A DNA stretch of 36,933 bases from GCA-003244245 sp032230565 (GTDB lineage Bacteria; Actinomycetota; Actinomycetes; Mycobacteriales; Pseudonocardiaceae), in assembly GCA_032230565.1 (NCBI GenBank), contig JAVXWL010000088.1:1-36933 (forward strand). The letters are read 5' to 3'. Each line of letters opens with the position of its first letter. The first letter of the stretch is position 1. The position numbers and the translations under genes were made by a program. Shown here one piece after another: positions 1 through 8,486 of this stretch. Below the pieces are notes generated by a model, which was not told where the DNA came from, did not search any database, and worked only from the letters and a program-made list of their open reading frames with translations.

Positions 1-72
1 GCGGACCTCATCGGCCGCCTGATCGAGGATGCCGTGGGCGGTTCGGAGGGCACCGCACCCGAGGCTCGTTGA
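1..72 (+). CDS. C-terminal end of an unidentified protein
   Basis: Frame 1 is open from the first base and ends at TGA 70-72, giving the last 23 residues (ADLIGRLIEDAVGG then SEGTAPEAR). The helix followed by a small polar tail looks like a normal protein end, and a terminator hairpin follows 38 bases later. Nothing identifies the family, and the start lies outside the window. Confidence 0.5.
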   Translation, partial: ADLIGRLIEDAVGGSEGTAPEAR

Positions 73-109
73 CCAGGCTGTTACTACCGTTCTTACTACC
101 AGTACATGA

Positions 110-146
110 AAAACGGCCCCCGGGAAGATCTCCCGAGAGCCGTTTT
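110..146 (-). terminator. Intrinsic terminator downstream of tRNA-fMet (usable from both strands)
   Basis: Two nested inverted repeats are visible. AAAACGGC (110-117) pairs with GCCGTTTT (139-146), and CGGGA (121-125) pairs with TCCCG (131-135) around a 5-base loop. Read on the minus strand the stem ends in a run of T immediately after the tRNA 3' end. Because A and T tracts flank both sides, it may also stop the plus-strand gene ending at 72. Confidence 0.8.
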
Positions 147-149
147 GCC

Positions 150-226
150 TGGTAGCGGGGGTAGGATTCGAACCTACGACCTCTGGGTTATGAGCCCAGC
201 GAGCTACCGAGCTGCTCCACCCCGCG
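150..226 (-). tRNA. Initiator tRNA-fMet (anticodon CAT)
   Basis: This is a 77-base cloverleaf on the minus strand with the 3' CCA encoded (152-150). The acceptor strands are CGCGGGG (226-220) and CCCCGCT, so the first pair is a C1-U72 mismatch, as I recall for actinobacterial initiators. The anticodon stem CTGGG/CCCAG carries the three consecutive G:C pairs next to the loop that mark initiators, and the loop is CTCATAA with anticodon CAT. The T arm reads GTAGG-TTCGAAT-CCTAC. The missing first pair plus the GGG/CCC stem separate it from elongator tRNA-Met. It stands alone, followed by its own terminator. Confidence 0.95.
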
Positions 227-547
227 TTGGTAAACGTCACCCTACGCGGGCGGTCGCCGGAGGAGCAAATCGGGGGGTCACTGCCCAGCCAAGGCGGGCG
301 AAACCGGAGTAGGTCAGCGAGAGACCGCGCCTAGCAGCACTATTGCGACGCAGTGACTGGGCAACCTGCGAAGGCCGGCGAGGACGTGATCGTCGTGACG
401 ATCGCGACACTGGTCGAGTCGATCGCCTCGATCGGAATCGGCGTTGAGGCGGCGGGGTTCTTGAGACGGCGCTTGTGTCGAACTCGGCGCACGCAGGGCT
501 GTCGCCTCGTCCCCGCGCGAAGCACGCAGAAACGCTGGAGGACACAC
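227..547. other. Intergenic stretch, no supported gene
   Basis: About 320 bases lie between the 5' end of the tRNA and the stop of the orphan gene at 548. Reading frames exist on both strands, but none has a convincing ribosome site, composition or recognisable protein. The plus frame near 353-470 gives a short hydrophobic run that could be chance. The tRNA promoter must lie in its first 60 bases; I could not single out its hexamers. Confidence 0.5.
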
Positions 548-1045
548 TCACATATCCCGATAGCCCATCTCATACAGGCCACCGGTGTCGACCGCACAGA
601 GCGCGTCGCCGAGCGCAGGCAGGCCCAGCGCCTTAAAAGCGCGCGCAACCTGGGTCCGGTATTCTAGAATATCGGACTTGATCGCATCAATACTACTCGG
701 AACACACTCCACAACTGCTCGTGCGATCGACTCAGCCACCTCGCCGGGAGGTTTATTCTGGCTGATTCCGCGCAAGTACACGTAGTTCGACGCGAGGCAG
801 CCAACTGCTCGACCGACAAAGGCTATCGGTGGAATTTCGGCAACCCCCAATGGTCCGCCTGCCGCTCCCATTTGGAGAAATCCCTCCTCCTGCAGGCGCC
901 GCCGGATCCGGGACTCTATCGATGGGCGCTCGCCCGTGGATAGAATATCGTCGGGAATTGATGCAAGTGCTCGATCGAGGACCTCTAGCTCCGGCTCCGA
1001 CAGTTGAGCGTAGTATCCGAAATCTGTCCCTTGTGCTTGAGCCAT
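548..1045 (-). CDS. Hypothetical protein, 165 aa, lower-GC orphan
   Basis: ATG at 1045 is preceded by GGAGG (1057-1053) with a 7-base gap, which fixes the start; the longer open frame upstream is the shadow of UPF0182. The protein is acidic and helical at the N-terminus (YYAQLSEPELEVLDRALASI, then ERPSIESRIRRRLQEEG). A Gly-rich hydrophobic middle follows (about residues 57-90: MGAAGGPLGVAEIPP, AFVGRAVGCLASNYVYLRG), then helices with single cysteines. I see no signal peptide or catalytic motif and do not recognise a family. Base composition is visibly more A/T-rich than its neighbours (for example around 660-720), which suggests transfer. A possible -10 lies near 1087-1095 in the 109-base gap to UPF0182. 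A phage, toxin or immunity origin is possible but unsupported. Confidence 0.7.
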   Translation of the reverse strand: MAQAQGTDFGYYAQLSEPELEVLDRALASIPDDILSTGERPSIESRIRRRLQEEGFLQMGAAGGPLGVAEIPPIAFVGRAVGCLASNYVYLRGISQNKPPGEVAESIARAVVECVPSSIDAIKSDILEYRTQVARAFKALGLPALGDALCAVDTGGLYEMGYRDM

Positions 1046-1154
1046 TGTTGTGCCTCCATGTTTGCCAGCCCTGACCCGCGCTAGATACCTTAGCGAACGA
1101 CTCGAGTGAAGTCCGCAGACGCAAACCCGCTTCGGCCGGGGGCCGGGTCGCTGG

Positions 1155-4082
1155 TCAGCCACCGCCGCCGGCTGGTGCGGGAGTAGGACCATCCCCGACT
1201 GCCGCGGCGGCTGCGTCGAACCGCTTGGTGGCCGCGTCGAGGTCGGCCAGCGCCTTACCCTGAGCGTTGAAATCGCCCGCAGCCTGTGCTGCCCGCAGAC
1301 GCTTGAGCGCATCAGCGATGTCAGCAACGGCTTGACGCATGCCTTGACTAGCCCCTCCGGCGCCAGCCGACCCAGGCAGCTGCGTCGCGCTCTGATTCGT
1401 CGCTGGGGCCAGCTGGTCCGGCGAGGTGGTGGCATCCCCGGCGCCGGCGCCAAAAACCTGGTTGAGTGCCTCACGCAGGGTCGGAGCGTAACCAATCCGG
1501 TCGCCGTAGGCCACCAGTACCCGATTCAGTTGCGGGAACGCCGCTTGCTGGTTCGCGCGCTCGATATAGACCGGCTCCACGTACAGCAACCCGCCGCCAA
1601 CAGGGAGAGTGAGCAAGTTGCCGTAACGCACATCGGTCTCAGACTGTCGCAACAAGTTCAGCTCCGCGCTCACTTGCGCCGAAGATACAAATCTGTTTTG
1701 AACTTGCTCTGGCCCCAGCGTCTGCGAGTCACTGGGGAGCTCGAGCACCCGGATCTTTCCGTAATCTTGCGGGTCTGACCCTGCTGAAATGTAGGCCGCC
1801 AGGAACGGTCGACGTAGGCTGACCAGCGCGCTGGTCAGCTGGAACTCAGCCGGCCCCCGCCCGATCGGCGGACCGGCCAGCACATAATACGGCGGCTGGT
1901 CCACTCCCTGCTGATTCTGCGTCGGATCGGTAGGAACATTCCAGAAGTCGTCGTTGGTGAAGAACACCGACGGATTGTTCACATGATAACGCGCGAGCAT
2001 CTCCCGCTGTACCTTGAACAAGTCTTCCGGATAACGGAAGTGCTGCCGCAGCTCGTTGCTGATCTCGCTAGCCGGGTGCACGGTGCCAGGGAAGACGTTC
2101 ATCCAGGTCCGCAGTACCGGATCGCTTTCATCCATCGCATACAGCGTGACGGTGCCGTCATAGGCATCGACCGTGGCCTTCACCGAGTTGCGGATATAGC
2201 TGATCTCGTCATCCGGCAGGCGGGATACGCCGGTCAGCGAGTCGGTGGTCGCCTTGCCCAGCACGGTGCGCTGCGCGTACGGGTAGTTGTCCAGCGTCGT
2301 GTAGCCGTCGAGGATCCACTCGATCCGGCCGTTGATCACGGCTGGATAAGGGTCGCCGTCGACGGTGAGCCACGGCGCAACCTTCTCCACCCGATCCCTC
2401 GGATGCTGATTATAGATAATCTTAGAATCCGGCCCGATCGCCTGGTTGAAAAGAATGTTGCGCTCGCCGTAGTACGAGGCGAATATCAGCCGCTTCGCCC
2501 AGCTGCCGAGTGGTACCCCGCCCTTGCCCTGATAAGTGTAGTTCTCGGGACGGCCGTCGAACTCCCGAGCAGCGGCCCCGGGATTCCCGCCGACGATCGC
2601 GTAGTCGTCGATCAACTCGCCGAAGTAGATTCGCGGCTGCTGAACAGGGATATCGCCTTGCCGCGAGGTGTCCGACACGGTGAACACCGGGTAGCCGCCC
2701 TCCCCGGAGCCGGCGTCCTTCAGCGCGGAGTTCACGGTGTTGGCCGGGGCGGCGACGAAGCCGTTTCCGTGGGTGAAAGTGAGGTGCTGGTTGATCCATG
2801 TCCGCTGGTTCTCAGCCAACGACGCCGACTCCAGCTCACGGACCGCAACTATGTAATCCTGCGTCTTGCCGTTGGCCGTGTAGCGATCGACGTCGAGTTT
2901 GTCCGGGAAACCGTAGAAGTTCTCCCTTTGCTGCAACTGGGTGAAGGTGGGAGACAACACGCTGGGGTCAAGCAGCCGCACGTTACCGATCGTGGCGGTA
3001 TCGGCCTGCACGTCAGCCGGCGATGCATCGCTACGCCCGGAGTATTGAGAATACACGACCTGTCGATCGGTGATGCCGTAAGCCGACCGAGTGGCGGCGA
3101 TGTTGCGCTGGATCGACGGCGCCTCTCGGATGTTGGCGTTGGGCCGGACCACGAACTGCTCCAGGACCGCTGGCCACGCCGCGCCCACCAGGATACTGGA
3201 CAGCAACAACAGCGCGATGGCGATAGCCGGCAGCTGCAGATTGCGCAGCACCGCGCCAACGAAGAAGGCAATCGCGCAGATCACCGCTATACACATCAGG
3301 ATGATCTTGGCGGGTAGTACTGCGTTGAGGTCGGTGTAACTGGCGCCGGTGAACAGCGGATTACGTTGAGAGAACAGCATCTCGTAGCGATCCAGAAAAT
3401 ATCCCACAGCCTTGAACAGCACGAAACTGCCCGCCAGTATCCCCAGCTGGACCCGGGCCGGGCCGGAGAGTTGGCCACCACGGCCGGCCAGCCGCAACCC
3501 ACCGAACAGGTAGTGGGTAAGCAGCGCACCAAGGAAGGAGATCACCACGGCGAGAAAGCCCCAGCCCAGGAGTTTCCGATAAAACGGCAACTCGAAGGCA
3601 TAGAAGCCGACATCCTTGTGGAACTGCGGATCGGACACGCCGAAACTCGTACCGTGTATGAACATCTGAAACGTCTGCCAGTCACCCAGGGCGGACAGCC
3701 CAGCGATCAGACCTACTAGCACTGGCACACCGATGCCGACCAGGCGCAGGCGCCCGACAATGGCCGTGCGGTACCGGGCCACCGGATCTTCCGGCCCCAC
3801 CACCGGCACGAACACCGGCCGGGTGCGGTAAGCGACCACGATGTTCAACGCCAGCAGCCCACCGACAACCAGTCCGACGATGAGGAACTGAACGAGACTG
3901 GTGACTAGGACGGTGGAGAACACCGAACGGAAGCCCACCTCGCCGAACCACAACCAGTCCACGTAGGTGTCGATCAGCCGCGATCCGATGATAAGCGTGG
4001 CTAACGCAGCGGTGCCAACGGTGATCAGAATCCGAGCGCGCCGAGAAAGCGCGGGAACTCCGACGGGGTGCCGGTTGGCCAC
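1155..4082 (-). CDS. UPF0182 family membrane protein
   Basis: This 975-residue protein matches the UPF0182 family over its whole length. Roughly seven transmembrane segments occupy residues 15-330 (for example ILITVGTAALATLIIGSRL and LVQFLIVGLVVGGLLALNIVV). A large extracytoplasmic domain follows, with the family's conserved phrases YGITDRQVVYSQYSG, THGNGFVAAPANTV and GYTTLDNYPYAQRT. The C-terminus is a low-complexity Ala-rich helix (residues about 925-965) ending in a Gly tail, also usual for the family. Start is GTG 4082 with AGGAGAG about 6 bases upstream. It is divergent from the PPA1309-family gene. The family's function is unknown to me; a large secreted or surface membrane protein is all the sequence says. 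Confidence 0.95.
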   Translation of the reverse strand: MANRHPVGVPALSRRARILITVGTAALATLIIGSRLIDTYVDWLWFGEVGFRSVFSTVLVTSLVQFLIVGLVVGGLLALNIVVAYRTRPVFVPVVGPEDPVARYRTAIVGRLRLVGIGVPVLVGLIAGLSALGDWQTFQMFIHGTSFGVSDPQFHKDVGFYAFELPFYRKLLGWGFLAVVISFLGALLTHYLFGGLRLAGRGGQLSGPARVQLGILAGSFVLFKAVGYFLDRYEMLFSQRNPLFTGASYTDLNAVLPAKIILMCIAVICAIAFFVGAVLRNLQLPAIAIALLLLSSILVGAAWPAVLEQFVVRPNANIREAPSIQRNIAATRSAYGITDRQVVYSQYSGRSDASPADVQADTATIGNVRLLDPSVLSPTFTQLQQRENFYGFPDKLDVDRYTANGKTQDYIVAVRELESASLAENQRTWINQHLTFTHGNGFVAAPANTVNSALKDAGSGEGGYPVFTVSDTSRQGDIPVQQPRIYFGELIDDYAIVGGNPGAAAREFDGRPENYTYQGKGGVPLGSWAKRLIFASYYGERNILFNQAIGPDSKIIYNQHPRDRVEKVAPWLTVDGDPYPAVINGRIEWILDGYTTLDNYPYAQRTVLGKATTDSLTGVSRLPDDEISYIRNSVKATVDAYDGTVTLYAMDESDPVLRTWMNVFPGTVHPASEISNELRQHFRYPEDLFKVQREMLARYHVNNPSVFFTNDDFWNVPTDPTQNQQGVDQPPYYVLAGPPIGRGPAEFQLTSALVSLRRPFLAAYISAGSDPQDYGKIRVLELPSDSQTLGPEQVQNRFVSSAQVSAELNLLRQSETDVRYGNLLTLPVGGGLLYVEPVYIERANQQAAFPQLNRVLVAYGDRIGYAPTLREALNQVFGAGAGDATTSPDQLAPATNQSATQLPGSAGAGGASQGMRQAVADIADALKRLRAAQAAGDFNAQGKALADLDAATKRFDAAAAAVGDGPTPAPAGGGG

Positions 4083-4248
4083 AGAACACTCTCCTGGCGA
4101 CGACAGTGATGCAGTGTGGACCCGTTGGCGTAGCCGGTGCCACGTCGGGTGAGTCCTGTCTGTCCAACTCTACGGAGGCCCTCAGGGTTCCGTTCCTGGT
4201 GCCCGCACCGCTACCGACAGTTCTCGGCACCGATGCGACGATGGTGCG

Positions 4249-4797
4249 GTGAGCGAGCCACCGCCGTACTCATCCACGCTGTCTCAAGCCTTGCCAGCCA
4301 CGGCACGCGAGGTCGAGGAGTTCGTGGCAGCCGCCGGGTGGGATCAGCCGCCGCAACTGTTCGCCTTGGTCACGACGGTGACCCTGCTGGCGAGCCAACC
4401 AGAACTCGCTGAGCAGCTCGACGCACGGGCCCCGCTCACCCCGGTAGCCCAGGATGCCCTGCCCGGGGGTGAGCTCGATGCTGCGCTGGCCGGCATCGAA
4501 TGGCCTGACTCGGTCGCCGGCTGCGCGTTAGCACAAGAAATCGTGGTACTGCCGCCGGAGGCACAGGCCGCTCTCGAGGAGCTGCCCGACGACCCGGCGC
4601 AGGCTCGTCGCGCCGCTGCCGCGCATCCACAGCGGCGGGAAGGCAGGCTGGTCGCTGCAGTGCTGCGGGACGGCGTCGGAGCCTGCGTGTTGCGGCTACG
4701 CGCCGATCCGAAAGACGATCTTAGCCGGGACGAGGTCGTAGAGGATCCACAATTGGCCCCAAATTTGCTCCATGCACTGCTGGCAACGCTGGGTTAA
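4249..4797 (+). CDS. PPA1309 family protein
   Basis: 182 residues, GTG start (MSEPPPYSSTLSQALPATAR). Family-typical phrases are visible: WDQPPQLFALVTTVTLL near the N-terminus, then LTPVAQDALPGGELDAALAGI with EWPDSVAGCALAQEIVVLPP, and RREGRLVAAVLRDGVGACVLRLR near the end. It is a soluble alpha/beta protein without membrane segments. The role is unknown; in actinobacteria it sits between UPF0182 and the YlbL-type protease, as here. Its stop overlaps the convergent YlbL stop by four bases (4794-4797), so there is no room for a terminator between them. The ribosome site is weak. Confidence 0.85.
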   Translation: MSEPPPYSSTLSQALPATAREVEEFVAAAGWDQPPQLFALVTTVTLLASQPELAEQLDARAPLTPVAQDALPGGELDAALAGIEWPDSVAGCALAQEIVVLPPEAQAALEELPDDPAQARRAAAAHPQRREGRLVAAVLRDGVGACVLRLRADPKDDLSRDEVVEDPQLAPNLLHALLATLG

Positions 4798-5816
4798 CAG
4801 CCAGGTGACTGCCGGCCCGCTCGAATCGCGTCCAGCGCGTGCACCGCGTCGGCCAGGGTGCCCACCCGCACCAACCGCAGCCCGGCGGGGGCACGCTGGA
4901 CGGCCTCGGCGCAGTTCTCGGCGGGCACCAGGAACACCGAAGCGCCAGCTTCCCGAGCGCGAATCATCTTCAGCGGGATGCCACCGATCGGACCTACTTG
5001 ACCTGCCGGGGCGATCTCGCCGGTGCCCGCCACGAAGGTGTTATTCGTCAGCGCACCCGGTGTCAACTTGTCCACGATCGCCAGCGCGAACATCAAGCCC
5101 GCCGAGGGGCCGCCCACGTCGGCCAGGGTGATGTCGATGGCGAAATTCACGTCGGGAGCCTCGGTCACGCCGATACCCAGGTAACCACGGCCTGGTTGGG
5201 AGCCCGAGCCGAGCACGATCGCTGCCTCCTGCGGTGGGCTGTCGCCGCGCTGGAAGCGGACCTCTACGAGCTGACCGGGGTGGCTACCGGCGAGCAGGTC
5301 GACCACCTGTTGCGCGCTGCTCAGCAGGTGCCCGTCGACGGCCAGCAACCGGTCACCGGCAGCGAGCTTGCGGTTCGCGGCGCCGTTAGGGACCACCTGA
5401 CCGACCACGACCTTGGTCGGATAACCGAGATAGCGCAGCGCAGCCGCCTTCGCATTGGTCTCCGAGCCCTGGAACATCTCCTTGTTTTGCTTCTCAACCT
5501 GCTGCTCGGACAGTGCCGGTGGGAAGATCTCGTCGCGCGGAAGCAGCTCGCTGCTCGATGACATCCACAGCGCAAGCGCCCCGTAGAGAGTGACGTTGTC
5601 AACTACCGACACTGTCGTCATGTTGAGGTGGCCGGCGGTGGGATAGGTCTGAACGCCTTTGATGTCGACCACTGTCTTGCCTGCCACGACACCCAGCGTG
5701 TTAAACGTGGGTCCGGGGCGAAGCGCGACATAGGGCACCGTCGCAAACGCACCCAGTAACCCGAGCGCTATGGCGAGTCCGAGGCTGACCATCAGGGTCC
5801 AGGTTCGCCGGGTCAC
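4794..5816 (-). CDS. YlbL-type PDZ / Lon-like S16 serine protease, membrane anchored
   Basis: 340 residues from GTG 5816 (MTRRTWTLMVSLG...). An upstream extension of the frame exists but runs antisense over the next gene, and the signal anchor starts naturally here. One N-terminal transmembrane helix (about 9-30) is followed by VPYVALRPGPTFNTLG, then a PDZ domain (about 135-215: GAANRKLAAGDRLLAVDGH). The C-terminal S16 domain carries the catalytic serine in VGGPSAGLMF and the lysine in GGIPLKMIRAREAGA. The family are extracytoplasmic Lon-like proteases; the substrate is unknown. It is divergent from the DUF2342 gene with only 43 bases between starts, so the promoters overlap. Confidence 0.92.
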   Translation of the reverse strand: MTRRTWTLMVSLGLAIALGLLGAFATVPYVALRPGPTFNTLGVVAGKTVVDIKGVQTYPTAGHLNMTTVSVVDNVTLYGALALWMSSSSELLPRDEIFPPALSEQQVEKQNKEMFQGSETNAKAAALRYLGYPTKVVVGQVVPNGAANRKLAAGDRLLAVDGHLLSSAQQVVDLLAGSHPGQLVEVRFQRGDSPPQEAAIVLGSGSQPGRGYLGIGVTEAPDVNFAIDITLADVGGPSAGLMFALAIVDKLTPGALTNNTFVAGTGEIAPAGQVGPIGGIPLKMIRAREAGASVFLVPAENCAEAVQRAPAGLRLVRVGTLADAVHALDAIRAGRQSPGC

Positions 5817-5859
5817 GGCCGAACAGCGTACGTGCCGACGTTCCGCGTACCGTGGAGCC

Positions 5860-7254
5860 ATGAGCGACATGCCTTTCGGCTTCGGCTCCCAGGACCCCCG
5901 GGACCCTGACCGGAGGAACAAGCCCGAAGACGGCGGCGGCTCCGGCGCCGATCCGGCCAACCCGTTCGCGGCCTTCGGCGCCAGCGGCTTCGACGTCGGC
6001 GCGCTGGGCCAGATGCTCACCCAGCTAGGCCAGATGCTCAGCCAAGGCGCCGCTGGCGGTGGTGGCGGTGGCCCGGTGAACTACGACCTGGCTAAGCAGA
6101 TGGCGGTGCAGAAGCTGTCCACGACCGGGCTGCCCTCGGCCCAGCAGGCCACCGCGATCACCGACGCGGTGCGACTGGCCGAGGTGTGGTTGGACCCGGT
6201 GACGACCCTGCCCGCCGGGACTAACAGCAGTGCCGCTTGGGCGCCGCGGGACTGGGTAGAGAAAACGCTGCCCACCTGGCAGCGCTTGTGCGATCCAATG
6301 GCCCGTCAGATGGCCGGGTCGTGGATCGAAGCGCTACCCGACGAGGTGCGCCAGGCCGCCGGGCCCCTGGTGGCGATGGTCGAGCAGATGGGCGGAATGG
6401 CGTTCGGCTCACAGCTCGGCTCGGCGCTGGCCCAGCTCGGTGGCGAGGTACTCACCTCCACCGAGATAGGGCTGCCGCTGGGTCCGCTGGGCGTGGCGGC
6501 GTTGCTGCCGGCGGCAGTCGAGCAGTTCGCCGCCGGGTTGGGCCGCAAGGGCTCCGAAGTCACTGTTTTCCTCGCCGCCCGGGAGGCCGCGCACCACCGC
6601 CTGTTCGGACACGTGCCGTGGTTGCGCCAGCGGCTGCTGGGCACCATCGAGGAGTTCGCCCACGGCATCCGGGTGGACTCTGACGCACTGCAGGAACTCG
6701 CCCGGCACATCGATCCGACCGATCCGCAGAGTATGGATCAGCTGATCTCTTCTGGTGTGCTCGAGCAGCAGCACACTCCCGAGCAAAAGGCCGCCCTGAG
6801 CCGCTTGGAAACATTGCTTGCCCTCGTGGAAGGCTGGGTCGACGTCGTCGTCGCAGATGCATTGGGCGAGCGACTCCCAGGTTCGGATGCGCTGCGGGAG
6901 ACGCTTCGCCGACGACGCGCCTCCGGAGGCCCGGCCGAGCATACCTTCGCCACGCTGGTCGGTTTGGAGCTGCGACCCCGCAAGCTGCGGGTCGCCGCGC
7001 AGCTGTGGCGGCTGCTCACCGAGCAGCAGGGCATCGAGGGCCGTGACGCGCTGTGGAACCACCCGGATCTACTGCCCACGACCGCAGACCTCGATGATCC
7101 CGCTGCGTTCGTCGACCGGGCGGTGAGAAATGCCAGTGATCTGGACGATCCAATCGCCGCGCTGGAACGCACCGCGGGGCAGGCGCCCCGCGAGCAGCTC
7201 CCCCCCGACCCTGAGGACTCCAGCGACGATCCACCCACGCACCGCACGGAATGA
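5860..7254 (+). CDS. DUF2342 / zincin-like zinc-dependent metalloprotease family protein
   Basis: 464 residues from ATG 5860 (MSDMPFGFGSQDPRDP). An upstream in-frame start would run through the YlbL start region and has no ribosome site. The N-terminus is Gly/Pro-rich and disordered, with a GAAGGGGGG linker at about 63-71. The family core follows: NYDLAKQMAVQKL, and the histidine-rich motif REAAHHRLFGHVPWLR at about 241-256, where a zinc site would lie. Further helices include HTFATLVGLELRPRKLRVAA. Members have been annotated both as coenzyme F420 biosynthesis-associated and as zincin-like; neither activity is shown by the sequence. A DnaA-box-like cluster follows the stop. Confidence 0.9.
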   Translation: MSDMPFGFGSQDPRDPDRRNKPEDGGGSGADPANPFAAFGASGFDVGALGQMLTQLGQMLSQGAAGGGGGGPVNYDLAKQMAVQKLSTTGLPSAQQATAITDAVRLAEVWLDPVTTLPAGTNSSAAWAPRDWVEKTLPTWQRLCDPMARQMAGSWIEALPDEVRQAAGPLVAMVEQMGGMAFGSQLGSALAQLGGEVLTSTEIGLPLGPLGVAALLPAAVEQFAAGLGRKGSEVTVFLAAREAAHHRLFGHVPWLRQRLLGTIEEFAHGIRVDSDALQELARHIDPTDPQSMDQLISSGVLEQQHTPEQKAALSRLETLLALVEGWVDVVVADALGERLPGSDALRETLRRRRASGGPAEHTFATLVGLELRPRKLRVAAQLWRLLTEQQGIEGRDALWNHPDLLPTTADLDDPAAFVDRAVRNASDLDDPIAALERTAGQAPREQLPPDPEDSSDDPPTHRTE

Positions 7255-7272
7255 CGTCACCGAGCATCCAAG

Positions 7273-7314
7273 CTATGCACAGACTGTCCACAGCTGTGGA
7301 TAAAGTGTGGACAG
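7273..7314. promoter_or_regulatory. Phased cluster of DnaA-box-like 9-mers with a large dyad
   Basis: TGTGGATAA at 7295-7303 is the exact complement of the classical DnaA box TTATCCACA. CTGTCCACA (7284-7292) and TGTGGACAG (7306-7314) differ from the actinobacterial form TTGTCCACA by one base. CTATGCACA (7273-7281) is a weaker 7/9 match. The four start at 7273, 7284, 7295 and 7306, exactly 11 bases apart, two in each orientation. The outer arms GACTGTCCACA and TGTGGACAGTC form a perfect 11-base inverted repeat (7282-7292 and 7306-7316), and CCACAGCTGTGG inside it is a 12-base palindrome. It lies 40-80 bases before the ThiF-like start. It could instead be a terminator or an operator for another protein. 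Confidence 0.55.
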
Positions 7315-7354
7315 TCATTTGAAACATCAAGTGGCACCATTCAGGATTTGCGGC

Positions 7355-8437
7355 ATGACTTCGCCGCACTCTCTATCCACCGCGATGCTGTCTGACACTT
7401 TGCCGTCTGATGTCCCTGACCGGCTCAGACTTGCGCCAGGCCGGGTCGCGCTCTGGCGTTCTCCCAGTTGCCTCCAGCTCGGGCTGGATCAGCAGCGCGC
7501 GATGGTCCTCGACGATGTGCCGGCACCACTGGCCACATTGCTCAAGCGGATGGACGGTATCCGCAGCACCGCCGAGCTTGTTACGGAGGCGCAGGCAGCC
7601 GGATGTTCCCGTCGCGACGCCCTGCTGATGCTTGCTGATCTGCACCGTTGCGGCTTGGTGCAGGAGGCCCCGGCTGCCGGCCATGGACCCCCAGGCTGGC
7701 ATCGCGTTGCTCTAGACACCGAGGCGGCCAGCTGGTCGATACACGCGACCCGCTCGACGCGACACGTGCTGTGCGCGCGGCGGCAAGCTACCGTGCACGT
7801 GATCGGGTCCGGGCGGGTGGCGGTGGCCGTGGCTACCGCGCTAGCCGCGGTCGGGGTCGGTCATTTGGCGTTGCGGACCTCCGGCACCGTCACCGCCGCT
7901 GACCTGGGCACCGGCTACCTTCCGGGAGATCTCGGCCGCAACCGCGCAACGGCGTCAACCGATGCCGTGCGCCGCGCTGCTCCGGATGTGAGCATCGACG
8001 CTGGGCGCCAGCCAGACCTGGTCGTGCTGTGCGACGTAGTGGTCCCCGAGCCAGCGATGGTCGCCGAACTCCTCGAAACACGGGTTCCGCACCTGGTCGG
8101 CTACGCGCACGAAGGGACGGCGATGGTGGGTCCGCTGGTGTGGCCCGGACGCAGCAGCTGCCTGCAGTGCGCGGAGTTGCACCGCGCTGAGAGCGATCTA
8201 GCCTGGCCGAAACTGGCGGCCCAGCTCGTCGGGCTGATTGCGACCGCCGGACTGGCCTGCACCCAGCTGGCCGCAGCGCTCACCGTCGAGCAGGTGCTTG
8301 CTGGGCTTGCCGGTCCGGGTGCTGGTATGCCTGTCCCGCCGACGTGGGGCGCCGCGCTGGAATTGGATCCCGTACGCGGCACCTTGCGTCGCCATCCGCG
8401 ACCAACCCATCCACGCTGCGGCTGTGGCGCCAGATGA
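7355..8437 (+). CDS. ThiF/E1-like protein (TOMM leader-binding / cyclodehydratase-like family)
   Basis: 360 residues from ATG 7355 with AGGA 8 bases upstream. Residues about 28-105 form a small winged-helix-like domain (AMVLDDVPAPLATLLKRMDG, STAELVTEAQ, ALLMLADLHRCGLVQE). Then comes a Rossmann-type E1 fold with nucleotide loop VIGSGRVAVAVATAL (about 149-163) and the arginine-bearing segment GDLGRNRATA. A probable zinc tetrathiolate is C269, C272 (CLQCAELH) and C355, C357 (PRCGCG). The family resembles ThiF and azole-peptide leader-binding proteins. In actinobacteria it sits, as here, between the DUF2342 and ABC1-kinase genes, so it is probably a conserved chromosomal gene and not part of a peptide cluster. 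Whether it still adenylates is unclear. Confidence 0.8.
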   Translation: MTSPHSLSTAMLSDTLPSDVPDRLRLAPGRVALWRSPSCLQLGLDQQRAMVLDDVPAPLATLLKRMDGIRSTAELVTEAQAAGCSRRDALLMLADLHRCGLVQEAPAAGHGPPGWHRVALDTEAASWSIHATRSTRHVLCARRQATVHVIGSGRVAVAVATALAAVGVGHLALRTSGTVTAADLGTGYLPGDLGRNRATASTDAVRRAAPDVSIDAGRQPDLVVLCDVVVPEPAMVAELLETRVPHLVGYAHEGTAMVGPLVWPGRSSCLQCAELHRAESDLAWPKLAAQLVGLIATAGLACTQLAAALTVEQVLAGLAGPGAGMPVPPTWGAALELDPVRGTLRRHPRPTHPRCGCGAR

Positions 8438-8486
8438 CGCCTCAATGCCACTACTGCCGGCAGCGCTGCCGGGAGACAATCACCCC

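Noticed and set aside
237..547. Overlapping frames on both strands after the tRNA
   Set aside because: No ribosome site, no recognisable protein, Arg/Ser-rich translations typical of non-coding high-GC DNA.
1983..3317. A 444-codon open frame on the plus strand inside UPF0182
   Set aside because: It is the antisense mirror of a well-recognised membrane protein; such long shadows are normal at this GC content, and there is no ribosome site or family match.
7273..7316. Chromosomal replication origin
   Set aside because: Only about four boxes, no AT-rich unwinding region, and no dnaA, dnaN, rpmH or parAB genes in the window.
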